From assembly GCA_020047775.1 (NCBI GenBank), contig JAIFNK010000287.1, positions 1 to 5,392 of the forward strand: a stretch of DNA of 5,392 nucleotides, written 5' to 3'. The translations under genes and the position numbers were made by a program. The notes beneath the pieces are model-generated. The model ran no database searches. It was not told the DNA's origin and worked only from the letters and a program-made list of their open reading frames with translations. Shown piece by piece: positions 1 to 5,392 of this stretch. Source of the DNA: Akkermansia sp. (GTDB lineage Bacteria; Verrucomicrobiota; Verrucomicrobiia; Verrucomicrobiales; Akkermansiaceae). Position 1 is the first letter of the stretch. Every line of letters begins with the position of its first letter.

Positions 1-89
1 TTGTCTTCGACGGTGGTAACGCAAAACTCCATGGTCTGGAAATGATTTTGTCGATATCCTGAATGGCTACGCTTCCGGGCCTGCGGAGT

Positions 90-118
90 TTGTCAAAATT
101 TGCCGAAAACCAAAAAAT
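90..118 (+). promoter_or_regulatory. Weak sigma70-like promoter candidate for rpsN
   Basis: A TTGTCA box at 90-95 (5 of 6 matches to TTGACA) is followed after 17 bases by AAAAAT at 113-118 (4 of 6 matches to TATAAT). This would start transcription near 125, leaving a leader of roughly 48 bases before the rpsN ATG. The position and spacing fit a housekeeping promoter and the stretch is AT-richer than its surroundings. The -10 box is poor, so this is an inference from consensus only. Confidence 0.3.
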
Positions 119-128
119 GCGACTTTGG

Positions 129-138
129 GCTTGCAAGC
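129..138. repeat. Perfect 10-bp palindrome GCTTGCAAGC in the rpsN leader
   Basis: GCTTGCAAGC reads the same on both strands and lies 34 bases before the rpsN start codon, just downstream of the likely transcription start. It could be a half-turn operator, but a single 10-bp palindrome can arise by chance. I know of no regulator with this exact site. It does not resemble the longer, AT-rich Zur boxes known from other bacteria. Confidence 0.3.
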
Positions 139-172
139 TCCGGTCCATCCCGTAACACCTGCGCCCCGAATT

Positions 173-442
173 ATGGCTAAGAAAAGTTGGATCGCCCGCA
201 ACGCGCGCAAAAAAGAAACCGTCGAAAAATACGCCGCACTCCGTCTCAAGCTGAAGGCTGAGAAGGATTACGTCGCCCTTTCCATGCTCCCGCGTGACGC
301 GAGCCCGACTCGTTTGGTCAACCGTTGCGAGATCACCGGTCGCCGCCGCGCTTTCCTGCGCCGCTTCCGTCTCTCCCGGATTACCTTCCGCGAGCTTGCT
401 TCCGCCGGGATGCTCCCGGGCGTGACCAAGTCGAGCTGGTAA
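173..442 (+). CDS. rpsN: 30S ribosomal protein S14, zinc-free (C-minus) type
   Basis: This gene encodes the small-subunit ribosomal protein S14, which binds 16S rRNA in the head of the 30S particle. The 89-residue product begins [10 protein letters not shown]. It carries the family signature across residues 41-89: RDASPTR (41-47), [10 protein letters not shown] (50-59), LSRITFREL (67-75), and the C-terminal PGVTKSSW. It has a single cysteine (Cys52) and none of the CxxC pairs that bind zinc in the short 61-residue form, so it is the medium-length, zinc-independent type. The frame stays open upstream to a TTG at 125, but the conserved MAKKSW start fixes the ATG at 173. No Shine-Dalgarno sequence precedes it. 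Residues 57-59 read RRR where many homologues have RPR. It is not inside an S10/spc ribosomal operon here; its downstream neighbour is an FmdB-type zinc ribbon. A strong hairpin terminator follows the stop codon. The identification is very secure. Confidence 0.96.
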   Translation: MAKKSWIARNARKKETVEKYAALRLKLKAEKDYVALSMLPRDASPTRLVNRCEITGRRRAFLRRFRLSRITFRELASAGMLPGVTKSSW

Positions 443-465
443 ACTGGCACGAGTTACGCTTCATT

Positions 466-500
466 AGCGTGGGACGGAGATTACCCGTTCCCACGTTTTT
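466..500 (+). terminator. Rho-independent terminator (or attenuator) between rpsN and the FmdB-type gene
   Basis: CGTGGGA at 468-474 pairs perfectly with TCCCACG at 489-495. The stem continues inward as CGG (475-477) with CCG (485-487) after a one-base bulge at T488, closing a 7-base loop. Five Ts follow directly at 496-500. This is the standard shape of an intrinsic terminator and would end the rpsN transcript. It stops only three bases before the next start codon at 504, so any readthrough message would carry a strong stem next to the translation start. It may therefore act as an attenuator rather than a full stop. The structure is seen directly; the function is inferred. Confidence 0.75.
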
Positions 501-503
501 CTT

Positions 504-764
504 ATGCCCATCTACGAATATGTTTCTGAAGCTTCGGAAGACCCGGAGCATAGTTGCCGCGTCTGCGCCCGAGGATTCGAGCTCAGACGCCCCATCGACC
601 GGGCTCCCTTGGAAGTTTGCCCGCTTTGCAAGAACCCCGTCAAAAAGGTGATTTCGCGGATCAACACGCCAACGATCACCAAGCCGCTCTCCGTGAGCGA
701 TGCGAAGAAGGCCGGGTTCACGATCCTCCAACGCCGTGACCAGGGCGTTTACGAAAAACTTTGA
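504..764 (+). CDS. FmdB-family zinc-ribbon protein
   Basis: This 86-residue protein has the typical FmdB/CxxC_CXXC_SSSS-type start MPIYEY and two zinc knuckles: CRVC (Cys18, Cys21) and CPLC (Cys39, Cys42). The four cysteines should hold one zinc ion. The spacer between the start motif and the first knuckle (VSEASEDPEHS, residues 7-17) is longer than in the common form, where the first CxxC comes a few residues after MPxYEY. After the second knuckle comes KNPVKKVIS, then a charged C-terminal part (SVSDAKKAGF, then a GVYEK ending) instead of the serine-rich tail seen in some members. It has no signal peptide or membrane segment, so it is probably cytoplasmic. The founding member was linked to formamidase regulation, but the role of most members is unknown, and none should be assumed here. 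It starts 3 bases after a T-run terminator and has no Shine-Dalgarno sequence. The next gene follows almost at once, suggesting co-expression. Confidence 0.88.
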   Translation: MPIYEYVSEASEDPEHSCRVCARGFELRRPIDRAPLEVCPLCKNPVKKVISRINTPTITKPLSVSDAKKAGFTILQRRDQGVYEKL

Positions 765-768
765 TGCC

Positions 769-2178
769 GTGATCCCCGACTACGCCATCAATCTCCTTGC
801 TGCGGCTGACGTGGTACACGATTTCCCGTCGCTTGGGCAATCGCTCATGTACGTTCTGGGAATCATTTTTTTCCTTCTTCTCAACGCGTTTTTCGTCGCG
901 TCGGAATTTGCGATCGTCAAGGTCCGCCCCAGCCAGTTGGAGGCGCTTTCCAAGGAAAATGGCTCGGATCCCAAGCTTGCGCTGCACGTTGTCAACCACC
1001 TCGACGGCTACCTTTCCGCGAACCAGCTCGGCATTACGATTTCCTCGCTGGCCCTGGGTTTCCTCGGCGAGCCGTTCGTGAAAGCCTTGGTCTATCCGGT
1101 ACTCGCTTCCACGGGGATGCCGCAGAATTGGATTTACTGGATTTCCCTGATCCTCGCCTATGCGTCGTTCACCTTCCTGCATGTCGTCCTCGGCGAGCTC
1201 GTTCCCAAGTCGATTGCCATCCGCAGGGCGGTCCCTGTCACGATGACCTTGGTCGGGCCGTTGCATCTGTTTTTCAAAGGATTCCACTGGGTGATCATCT
1301 TCTTCAACGGCACGGCGAACTGGCTTTTGAAAACCATTTTCCGGGTCGACCCGATCAGTGAGAGCGAGCACATCCACTCGGCGGAAGAATTGGCGCTTCT
1401 CGTCACCCAGAGCGGCAAATCCCAGGAAGTCACGGAAACCGAGCGGGAAATCCTCATCAACGCTTTGGGACTCAATGAACTGTGGGTGCGCGATGTCATG
1501 ACGCCGCGCAACAAAGTGGTCATTCTCGATGCCGACCAACCCTTTGAAAAGGTCTTGGAAATCGCGATGCGCAGCAAGCACACGCGCTTTCCGCTCGTCA
1601 AGGGCCACCTCGACCACGCCATCGGCCTCATTCACATCAAGGATCTTTTCAAACTCATCAACGAGCCCGATCCGGACCTCATGCGCATCAAGCGCGAGCT
1701 GAAAATCGTGCCGGACACGATGCCGCTCGACACGTTGCTCCAGTTTTTCCTGCGCGAGCACGCCCACCTGGCGATGGCCGTGGATGAATTCGGCACACCT
1801 GTCGGCATCGTTTTCCTCGACAACGTCATGGAGGAACTCGTCGGCGACATTCAAGACGAATTCGACAACGAGCGCTCGTCCTTCACCCGCATCAACGACG
1901 AGGAATTCGTCATCGAAGGTGCCATGACCCTCAACGACCTGGCAGGCCACGTGCCGGAACTTTTCCTCGAAAGCGGCGAAGTCACCACCGTCGGCGGCTA
2001 CCTCACCCAGCAGCTCCAGCGGTTTCCCGAAGTCGGAGAAACGGTCGAAGTTCTCGGTTACGAAGCCCGGGTGACGAGCACCGACGGCCGCCGCGTGGGT
2101 CAGGTTTATTTCCGCAAACTGCCGGATCCGGCGGAGGACGAGGAGAAAAAGAGTTGGTCCACCGCTGACGCGGGTTGA
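769..2178 (+). CDS. CNNM/CorC (HlyC-type) membrane protein with paired CBS domains
   Basis: This is an integral membrane protein of the hemolysin-C/CorC/CNNM family, whose members are linked to magnesium or other divalent-cation export or homeostasis. Counting from GTG 769 it has 469 residues. The CNNM (DUF21) domain spans about 27-195, with hydrophobic segments near 27-49, 86-112, 122-146 and 155-181. It includes LLLNAFFVASEFA at 36-48, YLSANQLGITISSLALG at 81-97 and GELVPKSIA at 142-150. Two CBS modules follow (about 240-300 and 306-362), which in relatives bind adenine nucleotides. The C-terminal CorC_HlyC domain covers about 375-452. The start is uncertain. GTG 769 lies 4 bases after the upstream stop, suggesting coupling. 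ATG 847 would give 443 residues and begin right at the first membrane segment, as in many homologues. ATG 700 and GTG 736 lie inside the preceding gene and are less likely. The substrate cannot be read from sequence. Confidence 0.93.
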   Translation: MIPDYAINLLAAADVVHDFPSLGQSLMYVLGIIFFLLLNAFFVASEFAIVKVRPSQLEALSKENGSDPKLALHVVNHLDGYLSANQLGITISSLALGFLGEPFVKALVYPVLASTGMPQNWIYWISLILAYASFTFLHVVLGELVPKSIAIRRAVPVTMTLVGPLHLFFKGFHWVIIFFNGTANWLLKTIFRVDPISESEHIHSAEELALLVTQSGKSQEVTETEREILINALGLNELWVRDVMTPRNKVVILDADQPFEKVLEIAMRSKHTRFPLVKGHLDHAIGLIHIKDLFKLINEPDPDLMRIKRELKIVPDTMPLDTLLQFFLREHAHLAMAVDEFGTPVGIVFLDNVMEELVGDIQDEFDNERSSFTRINDEEFVIEGAMTLNDLAGHVPELFLESGEVTTVGGYLTQQLQRFPEVGETVEVLGYEARVTSTDGRRVGQVYFRKLPDPAEDEEKKSWSTADAG

Positions 2179-2243
2179 TCGGCGGTCCTCTCGCTTGATG
2201 TGGGTTGCCCGACGGCGGTTCAACTGCCACGGTGCGCCTGCGC

Positions 2244-4286
2244 ATGGCCCGTCAATATACTCTTCACCGACCGCAAGCCGTTGCGGCTTCCGGCATCGAC
2301 TACGTGGCGGCGCTGAACGCGGAGCAATACGCAGCGGTATCATCGCCGCCCGGCAAGGCGCTGGTGATCGCGGGAGCCGGATCCGGCAAGACCCGGACAC
2401 TCACTTACCGCGTGGCGTGGCTGCTGGACCACGGAATCGACTCCAAACAGGTCCTGCTTCTCACTTTCACGAACAAGGCGGCGCGCGAGATGGTCGAGCG
2501 GGTGCGCGAGCTGGTGCCGCACGACACCTCGGACCTGTGGGCCGGGACCTTCCACTCCATCGGCAGCCGGATCCTGCGCCGCCACGCGGAGGATCTCGGG
2601 TTCAACCGCTCGTTTTCGATCCTCGACCGCGACGACCAGAAATCCCTGCTCTCGTCCGTCATCGCGAATTGCGACATCGACACCAAGCAGCGGCGTTTCC
2701 CCAAGGCGGACGTGCTCGCGTCGATGTTCAGCCTCATCGAGAACACCGGCGCCACGCTCGAGGAAGTCATCGCCGCACGTTACGACCATTTCTACGACTG
2801 GACGGAAAAAATCGAGCTCGTCCGCACCGGTTACATCGCGAAAAAGCTGGCGACGAACTCGATGGATTTCGACGACCTGCTGGTGATGACCGTGCGCCTG
2901 TTCGAGGAGCGTCCGGACGTGCTCGAACTCTACCAACAGAAGTTCAAACACATCCTGGTGGACGAATACCAGGACACGAACTCGGTGCAGGGCCGCATGA
3001 TCGACCTGCTCGTCGGCGAAAAAAACAGCCTCATGGCGGTCGGCGACGACGCGCAGTCGATCTACTCGTGGCGCGGTGCGGACATGGAGCACATTCTGGG
3101 GTTTCCCGTGCGTTATCCCGGTTCCCGGGTTTTCACCATCGAGACAAACTACCGCAGCGTGCCGGAAATCCTCGATCTATCCAATGCCGCGATCCGGGCG
3201 AACTCCGGACGTTTTGAAAAGCACCTGCGCTCGTCCCGGGAAGCCGCCGGGGCGAAACCGGCGCTCGTCGCTCTCGATGACCCGCGCAGCCAGGCGGCGT
3301 TTGTCGCGCAGCGGATGCTGGAACTCCGGGACGAGGGGATTCCACTCGAACAAATGGCCGTGCTCTACCGGGCGCACTTCCAGAGCTTGGAAATCCAGAT
3401 GGAGCTGACCGTGCGCGGGATTCCGTTTGCAATCACCAGCGGGTTGCGCTTCTTCGAACAGGCGCACATCAAGGACATCGCCGCGTTCATGCGCTTCGTG
3501 GTGAACCGCCGGGACGAGGTGAGTTTCATGCGGATGGTCAACCTGCTGCCCGGTTGCGGCCCGGTGGCGGCGCAGAAGTTGTGGAACGAGTGGCTGAAAA
3601 GCGGCTGGGCGGCGAAGGAGGAATTGCCTCCGAAATGGTCGGAGCTTTTTTTGAAATTCAAGATTCCCAAGAAGGCGGCAAAGCACTGGGAGCAGCTCTG
3701 TTATGTTCTCGACGAGCTGACACCGAACGGCGGATTCGCCCGGCCGTCCGACATGATTTTCAGTATTCTGGAAGGCGCTTACGACGAATATTTGCAGGCG
3801 AGTTTCGAAAACTTCGAGAACCGCCGTGCCGACATCGAGCAACTCTCACAATACGGCGGCAGCTTCGACGACATCCTCGAGTTCCTCGCGCAACTCTCCC
3901 TGATGAGCTCCGTCGATGGCGGGCCGACCGGCGACAAGAGCGACATCGACGATGAAAAGGTCACCCTCTCGTCCATCCATCAGGCCAAGGGGCTGGAGTG
4001 GAAGGTCGTCTTCCTCATCTGGCTGGTAGACGGCCAGTTTCCTAACAGCCGCATCCTCGAAGCCGACGACCAGCCGATGCTCGAAGAAGAGCGGCGCTTG
4101 TTTTACGTGGCGCTCACCCGGGCGAAGGACGACCTCTACCTGACCTTCCCGATGATGAACCCCAAGTCCTACACCGGTGATGTCATCTGCCGCCCGTCGA
4201 GATTCCTCGAAGACTTTCCCGCAGCGCTTGTCGAGGAGTGGCAGGTTGGAGGGGCGGATGCGTGGACCGATGACGAACCGTTCTAA
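2244..4286 (+). CDS. UvrD/PcrA-type superfamily 1 ATP-dependent DNA helicase
   Basis: This is a 680-residue SF1A helicase that would move 3' to 5' on single-stranded DNA and unwind duplexes using ATP, as UvrD, PcrA and Rep do in repair and replication. Motifs appear in the expected order: Q motif LNAEQ (24-28), Walker A GAGSGKT (44-50), Ia TFTNKAAREM (74-83), Ib GTFHSI (101-106), II VDEYQDTN (239-246), III GDDAQSIYSWRGA (267-279), IV ETNYRS (300-305), V SSIHQAKGLEW (576-586) and VI EERRLFYVALTRAK (615-628). All catalytic residues are present, including Lys49, Asp240, Glu241 and the motif VI arginine. The chain ends about 50 residues after motif VI, so the long C-terminal extension with the Tudor-like domain of PcrA/UvrD is absent. 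The ATG at 2244 is preferred; an in-frame TTG at 2205 would add 13 residues. Neither has a clear Shine-Dalgarno sequence. The CorC-like gene ends 65 bases upstream with no terminator visible, so co-transcription is likely. The family is secure; the exact orthologue (uvrD, pcrA or rep) is not. Confidence 0.95.
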   Translation: MARQYTLHRPQAVAASGIDYVAALNAEQYAAVSSPPGKALVIAGAGSGKTRTLTYRVAWLLDHGIDSKQVLLLTFTNKAAREMVERVRELVPHDTSDLWAGTFHSIGSRILRRHAEDLGFNRSFSILDRDDQKSLLSSVIANCDIDTKQRRFPKADVLASMFSLIENTGATLEEVIAARYDHFYDWTEKIELVRTGYIAKKLATNSMDFDDLLVMTVRLFEERPDVLELYQQKFKHILVDEYQDTNSVQGRMIDLLVGEKNSLMAVGDDAQSIYSWRGADMEHILGFPVRYPGSRVFTIETNYRSVPEILDLSNAAIRANSGRFEKHLRSSREAAGAKPALVALDDPRSQAAFVAQRMLELRDEGIPLEQMAVLYRAHFQSLEIQMELTVRGIPFAITSGLRFFEQAHIKDIAAFMRFVVNRRDEVSFMRMVNLLPGCGPVAAQKLWNEWLKSGWAAKEELPPKWSELFLKFKIPKKAAKHWEQLCYVLDELTPNGGFARPSDMIFSILEGAYDEYLQASFENFENRRADIEQLSQYGGSFDDILEFLAQLSLMSSVDGGPTGDKSDIDDEKVTLSSIHQAKGLEWKVVFLIWLVDGQFPNSRILEADDQPMLEEERRLFYVALTRAKDDLYLTFPMMNPKSYTGDVICRPSRFLEDFPAALVEEWQVGGADAWTDDEPF

Positions 4287-4373
4287 TCGGGTAGGGGGCG
4301 TCGGAATGATTGCTAGGAAATTGCTTTTAGGGTGAAGGCCGTTGAAAGAGCTGGTGGCCGGACCGGAGGCGGG

Positions 4374-4396
4374 AAAAAGGGGGGTGATCACGCCCC
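4374..4396 (-). terminator. Weak intrinsic-terminator candidate for the acyltransferase gene, with GTGATCAC palindrome
   Basis: The 8-bp palindrome GTGATCAC (4384-4391) is flanked by GGGG (4379-4382) and CCCC (4393-4396), with one G-G mismatch between. Read on the minus strand, GGGG and CCCC can form a stem that is followed by CC and then five Ts (the A-run at 4374-4378). That order fits termination of leftward transcription from the acyltransferase gene, whose stop is about 140 bases away. The stem is short and its register is ambiguous, so it could instead be a protein-binding palindrome or chance. Confidence 0.3.
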
Positions 4397-4424
4397 GATT
4401 CCCGCACCCATTTCCGGGGAAAAA

Positions 4425-4464
4425 CTGCCTCGTCAGGATTGACGAAAACGGACTCGCGAGGCAG
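4425..4464. repeat. 8-bp inverted repeat with a nested 5-bp hairpin
   Basis: CTGCCTCG at 4425-4432 is the exact reverse complement of CGAGGCAG at 4457-4464, with 24 bases between. A second perfect stem, CGTCA (4431-4435) with TGACG (4440-4444) around a GGAT loop, overlaps the left arm, so the two folds compete. Both lie between the convergent helicase and acyltransferase genes. No T-run follows the larger stem on the plus strand, so it is not a typical terminator. Its role, if any, is unknown. Confidence 0.4.
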
Positions 4465-4533
4465 GCGCCAAAAAGCAAGCGAAACCCGCCGCCCGCGTGA
4501 CGAAAAAATCAGCGCCCAAACGCCGCAGTTAGG

Positions 4534-5226
4534 TTAAGGAACTATCGACTCTGGCAGATCGAACTGCTCCCGCATCTCGGCATAGAGGCGGACATATTCC
4601 GCAATTAGCCGATTCGCGAACTCCTGGCGGCCTCGCCGCGTCGAGACACTCCGCTCCACACAGATAGGTCGCCCCACAGCAATCCAGAGACGCCCGCGTT
4701 TTGCCGGGAGCCACGGACTCAGGCGCGCCAGCTTATCGGTTCCTAACACCACTACGGGGATGACCGGACGCCCCGAGCGCGCGGCAAGAAGACAGACGCC
4801 CTGCTTGATTTTGGCACCGCGCAGCACTGATTGATTTCCCTGCATGAGCTCCCCTTCCGGGAAAATTCCAACCGCCTCTCCACGTTTCAAGCGCCGCAGC
4901 CCCTCCCGCATGGTGGGCAGCGCCTGCCCTTGTCGATCTACTCGAAATGCCCCGCCCAGATACAAGATCCTGCGCATGAACCATTGTTGATAGAACTCGG
5001 CCCGCGAAACCCAGCTGATCCGGCGTTTGAGCACTGCACTTACCACGATGGGATCCAGGTGGCTCACATGACTCACCGCGATGATGGCCCCTCCAATTTC
5101 ACTCACCTGCTGCAAGCCGGAACTTCGAACTCGCATGGTACATCCAAAAACTCCCCGCCAAAGCCATCGCCCGACATCATAAAAACGGGCGGGCGGCTTG
5201 GAGTCAAATGACCTTCTGTGAATCAC
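4534..5226 (-). CDS. PlsC-type lysophospholipid acyltransferase (1-acylglycerol-3-phosphate acyltransferase family)
   Basis: This membrane-associated enzyme would transfer a fatty acyl group to a lysophospholipid, in the usual case turning lysophosphatidic acid into phosphatidic acid. From GTG 5226 it has 230 residues. The four family motifs are in order: HX4D as HVSHLD (catalytic His53, Asp58), motif II GGAFRVDR (91-98), motif III FPEGE (122-126, where FPEGT/S is more common) and motif IV VIPVVVLG (155-162). An amphipathic N-terminal stretch, RFYDVGRWLWRGVFG (14-28), precedes the catalytic core as in short PlsC relatives. The start is uncertain. The frame remains open through ATG 5313 and GTG 5376 to the window edge, but codons upstream of 5226 are AT-richer with rare types (CTA, TTA, AGA) and resemble no domain. 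ATG 5136 would cut off the N-terminal helix. It converges with the helicase gene. The family is secure; the exact acyl acceptor is not. Confidence 0.9.
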   Translation of the reverse strand: MIHRRSFDSKPPARFYDVGRWLWRGVFGCTMRVRSSGLQQVSEIGGAIIAVSHVSHLDPIVVSAVLKRRISWVSRAEFYQQWFMRRILYLGGAFRVDRQGQALPTMREGLRRLKRGEAVGIFPEGELMQGNQSVLRGAKIKQGVCLLAARSGRPVIPVVVLGTDKLARLSPWLPAKRGRLWIAVGRPICVERSVSTRRGRQEFANRLIAEYVRLYAEMREQFDLPESIVP

Positions 5227-5392
5227 TTTTGAATCTGGTGGGATGAAATTGAGAGATTGATTAGCCTTTTGTAACGAATCTCCCGTAAAAGTTAGCGATT
5301 GTTTCACAGCCATCCCACAGGAAGGCTTAGCTTGGAGCGGAAAAACGGGCTGGTGTTGAGTTGAAATCCCTGCCACTCGGTAGGGTGTTATG
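5227..5392. other. Probable upstream region of the acyltransferase gene
   Basis: This stretch is AT-richer than the rest of the window and probably carries the promoter for the leftward acyltransferase gene. I could not find a convincing -35/-10 pair; TACAAA on the minus strand near 5262-5267 is a possible -10 but lacks a good partner. The acyltransferase frame has no stop here, so part could instead encode an N-terminal extension. No other gene, repeat or RNA is visible. Confidence 0.35.

Larger units (their letters stand above)
4306..4532 (+). pseudogene. Possible decayed or frameshifted small gene with a basic C-terminal tail
   Basis: I do not recognise this gene. One frame has an ATG at 4306, a TGA at 4333-4335, then stays open from 4336 to a TGA at 4498-4500 with mostly G or C at third positions, as in the real genes here. 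It reads through GPEAGKRGVITPRF and NCLVRIDENGLARQ. At an A5 tract (4470-4474) a shift of -1 leads into another frame that is open to a TAG at 4530-4532 and encodes KKQAKPAARVTKKSAPKRRS, a Lys/Ala/Pro/Arg-rich tail like those of histone-H1-like or nucleic-acid-binding bacterial proteins. Joined, the pieces give one plausible basic protein of about 60-70 residues, broken by a stop and a frameshift. Its last base is one base from the acyltransferase stop. Chance open frames in GC-rich DNA, or a sequencing indel in the A tract, are real alternatives. Confidence 0.28.

Noticed and set aside
38..59. GGAAATGA...GATATCC as a possible Zur-like box upstream of rpsN
   Set aside because: The two halves match poorly as an inverted repeat (about half of the positions) and do not fit the known Zur consensus well.
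3..62. Open frame from the left edge ending in TGA at 60-62, as a possible C-terminus of an upstream gene
   Set aside because: It is only 19 codons long, matches no recognisable family and has no distinctive codon bias.
2172..2220. Imperfect direct repeat (GGGTTG...GGCGGT twice) between the CorC-like and helicase genes
   Set aside because: The copies are short, differ in spacing and include common GC-rich words; chance is the simpler explanation.
718..2400. Long minus-strand open frame opposite the CorC-like gene
   Set aside because: It is antisense to a gene with a clear domain structure, and its translation shows no family features; long antisense frames are expected in GC-rich coding DNA.
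2195..3217. Long plus-strand frame beginning at the ATG at 2195, overlapping the helicase
   Set aside because: It is the wrong frame of the helicase: its product is Arg/Pro/Gly-rich with no motifs, while the helicase frame holds every SF1 motif.
4470..4475. A5-G tract as a programmed -1 frameshift site
   Set aside because: It does not form a canonical X_XXY_YYZ heptamer in the incoming frame, and no SD-like stimulator precedes it; a mutation or sequencing indel is more likely.
3846..4478. Minus-strand open frame covering the helicase end and the convergent intergenic region
   Set aside because: Most of it is antisense to the helicase motifs V-VI and it has no recognisable domain.

Overview
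This is a GC-rich bacterial chromosomal window with housekeeping-type content. Four genes run left to right: an 89-residue zinc-free 30S ribosomal protein S14 (rpsN), a small FmdB-family zinc-ribbon protein, a CNNM/CorC (HlyC-type) membrane protein with paired CBS domains, and a UvrD/PcrA-type superfamily 1 DNA helicase. A fifth gene at the right end runs the other way and encodes a PlsC-type lysophospholipid acyltransferase. The style of the proteins and the lack of Shine-Dalgarno sequences make me think of the Planctomycetes-Verrucomicrobia group, most likely Verrucomicrobiota. That is an impression from family resemblance, not a demonstrated assignment.

Layout. Bases 1-172 are the leader of rpsN, with a weak promoter candidate and a 10-bp palindrome. 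rpsN (173-442) is followed by a strong hairpin plus T-run (466-500), a textbook intrinsic terminator, yet the FmdB-type gene begins only three bases later at 504. That gene, the CorC-like gene (GTG at 769 preferred, ATG at 847 possible) and the helicase (ATG at 2244) are closely spaced and could form one transcript, with only 4 and 65 bases between them. Bases 4287-4533 lie between the convergent helicase and acyltransferase genes. They hold several inverted repeats and a broken-looking reading frame that ends in a Lys/Ala/Pro/Arg-rich tail. Bases 5227-5392 are more AT-rich and probably contain the acyltransferase promoter, although its reading frame stays open to the window edge.

The genes do not form an obvious pathway: translation, a zinc-ribbon protein of unknown role, a probable divalent-cation-related membrane protein, DNA unwinding for repair or replication, and phospholipid synthesis. 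I found no mobile element, CRISPR array, tRNA, rRNA or recognisable new defence or biosynthetic system. The points most worth a second look are the terminator abutting the FmdB start codon and the possible decayed basic-protein gene in the convergent intergenic region.
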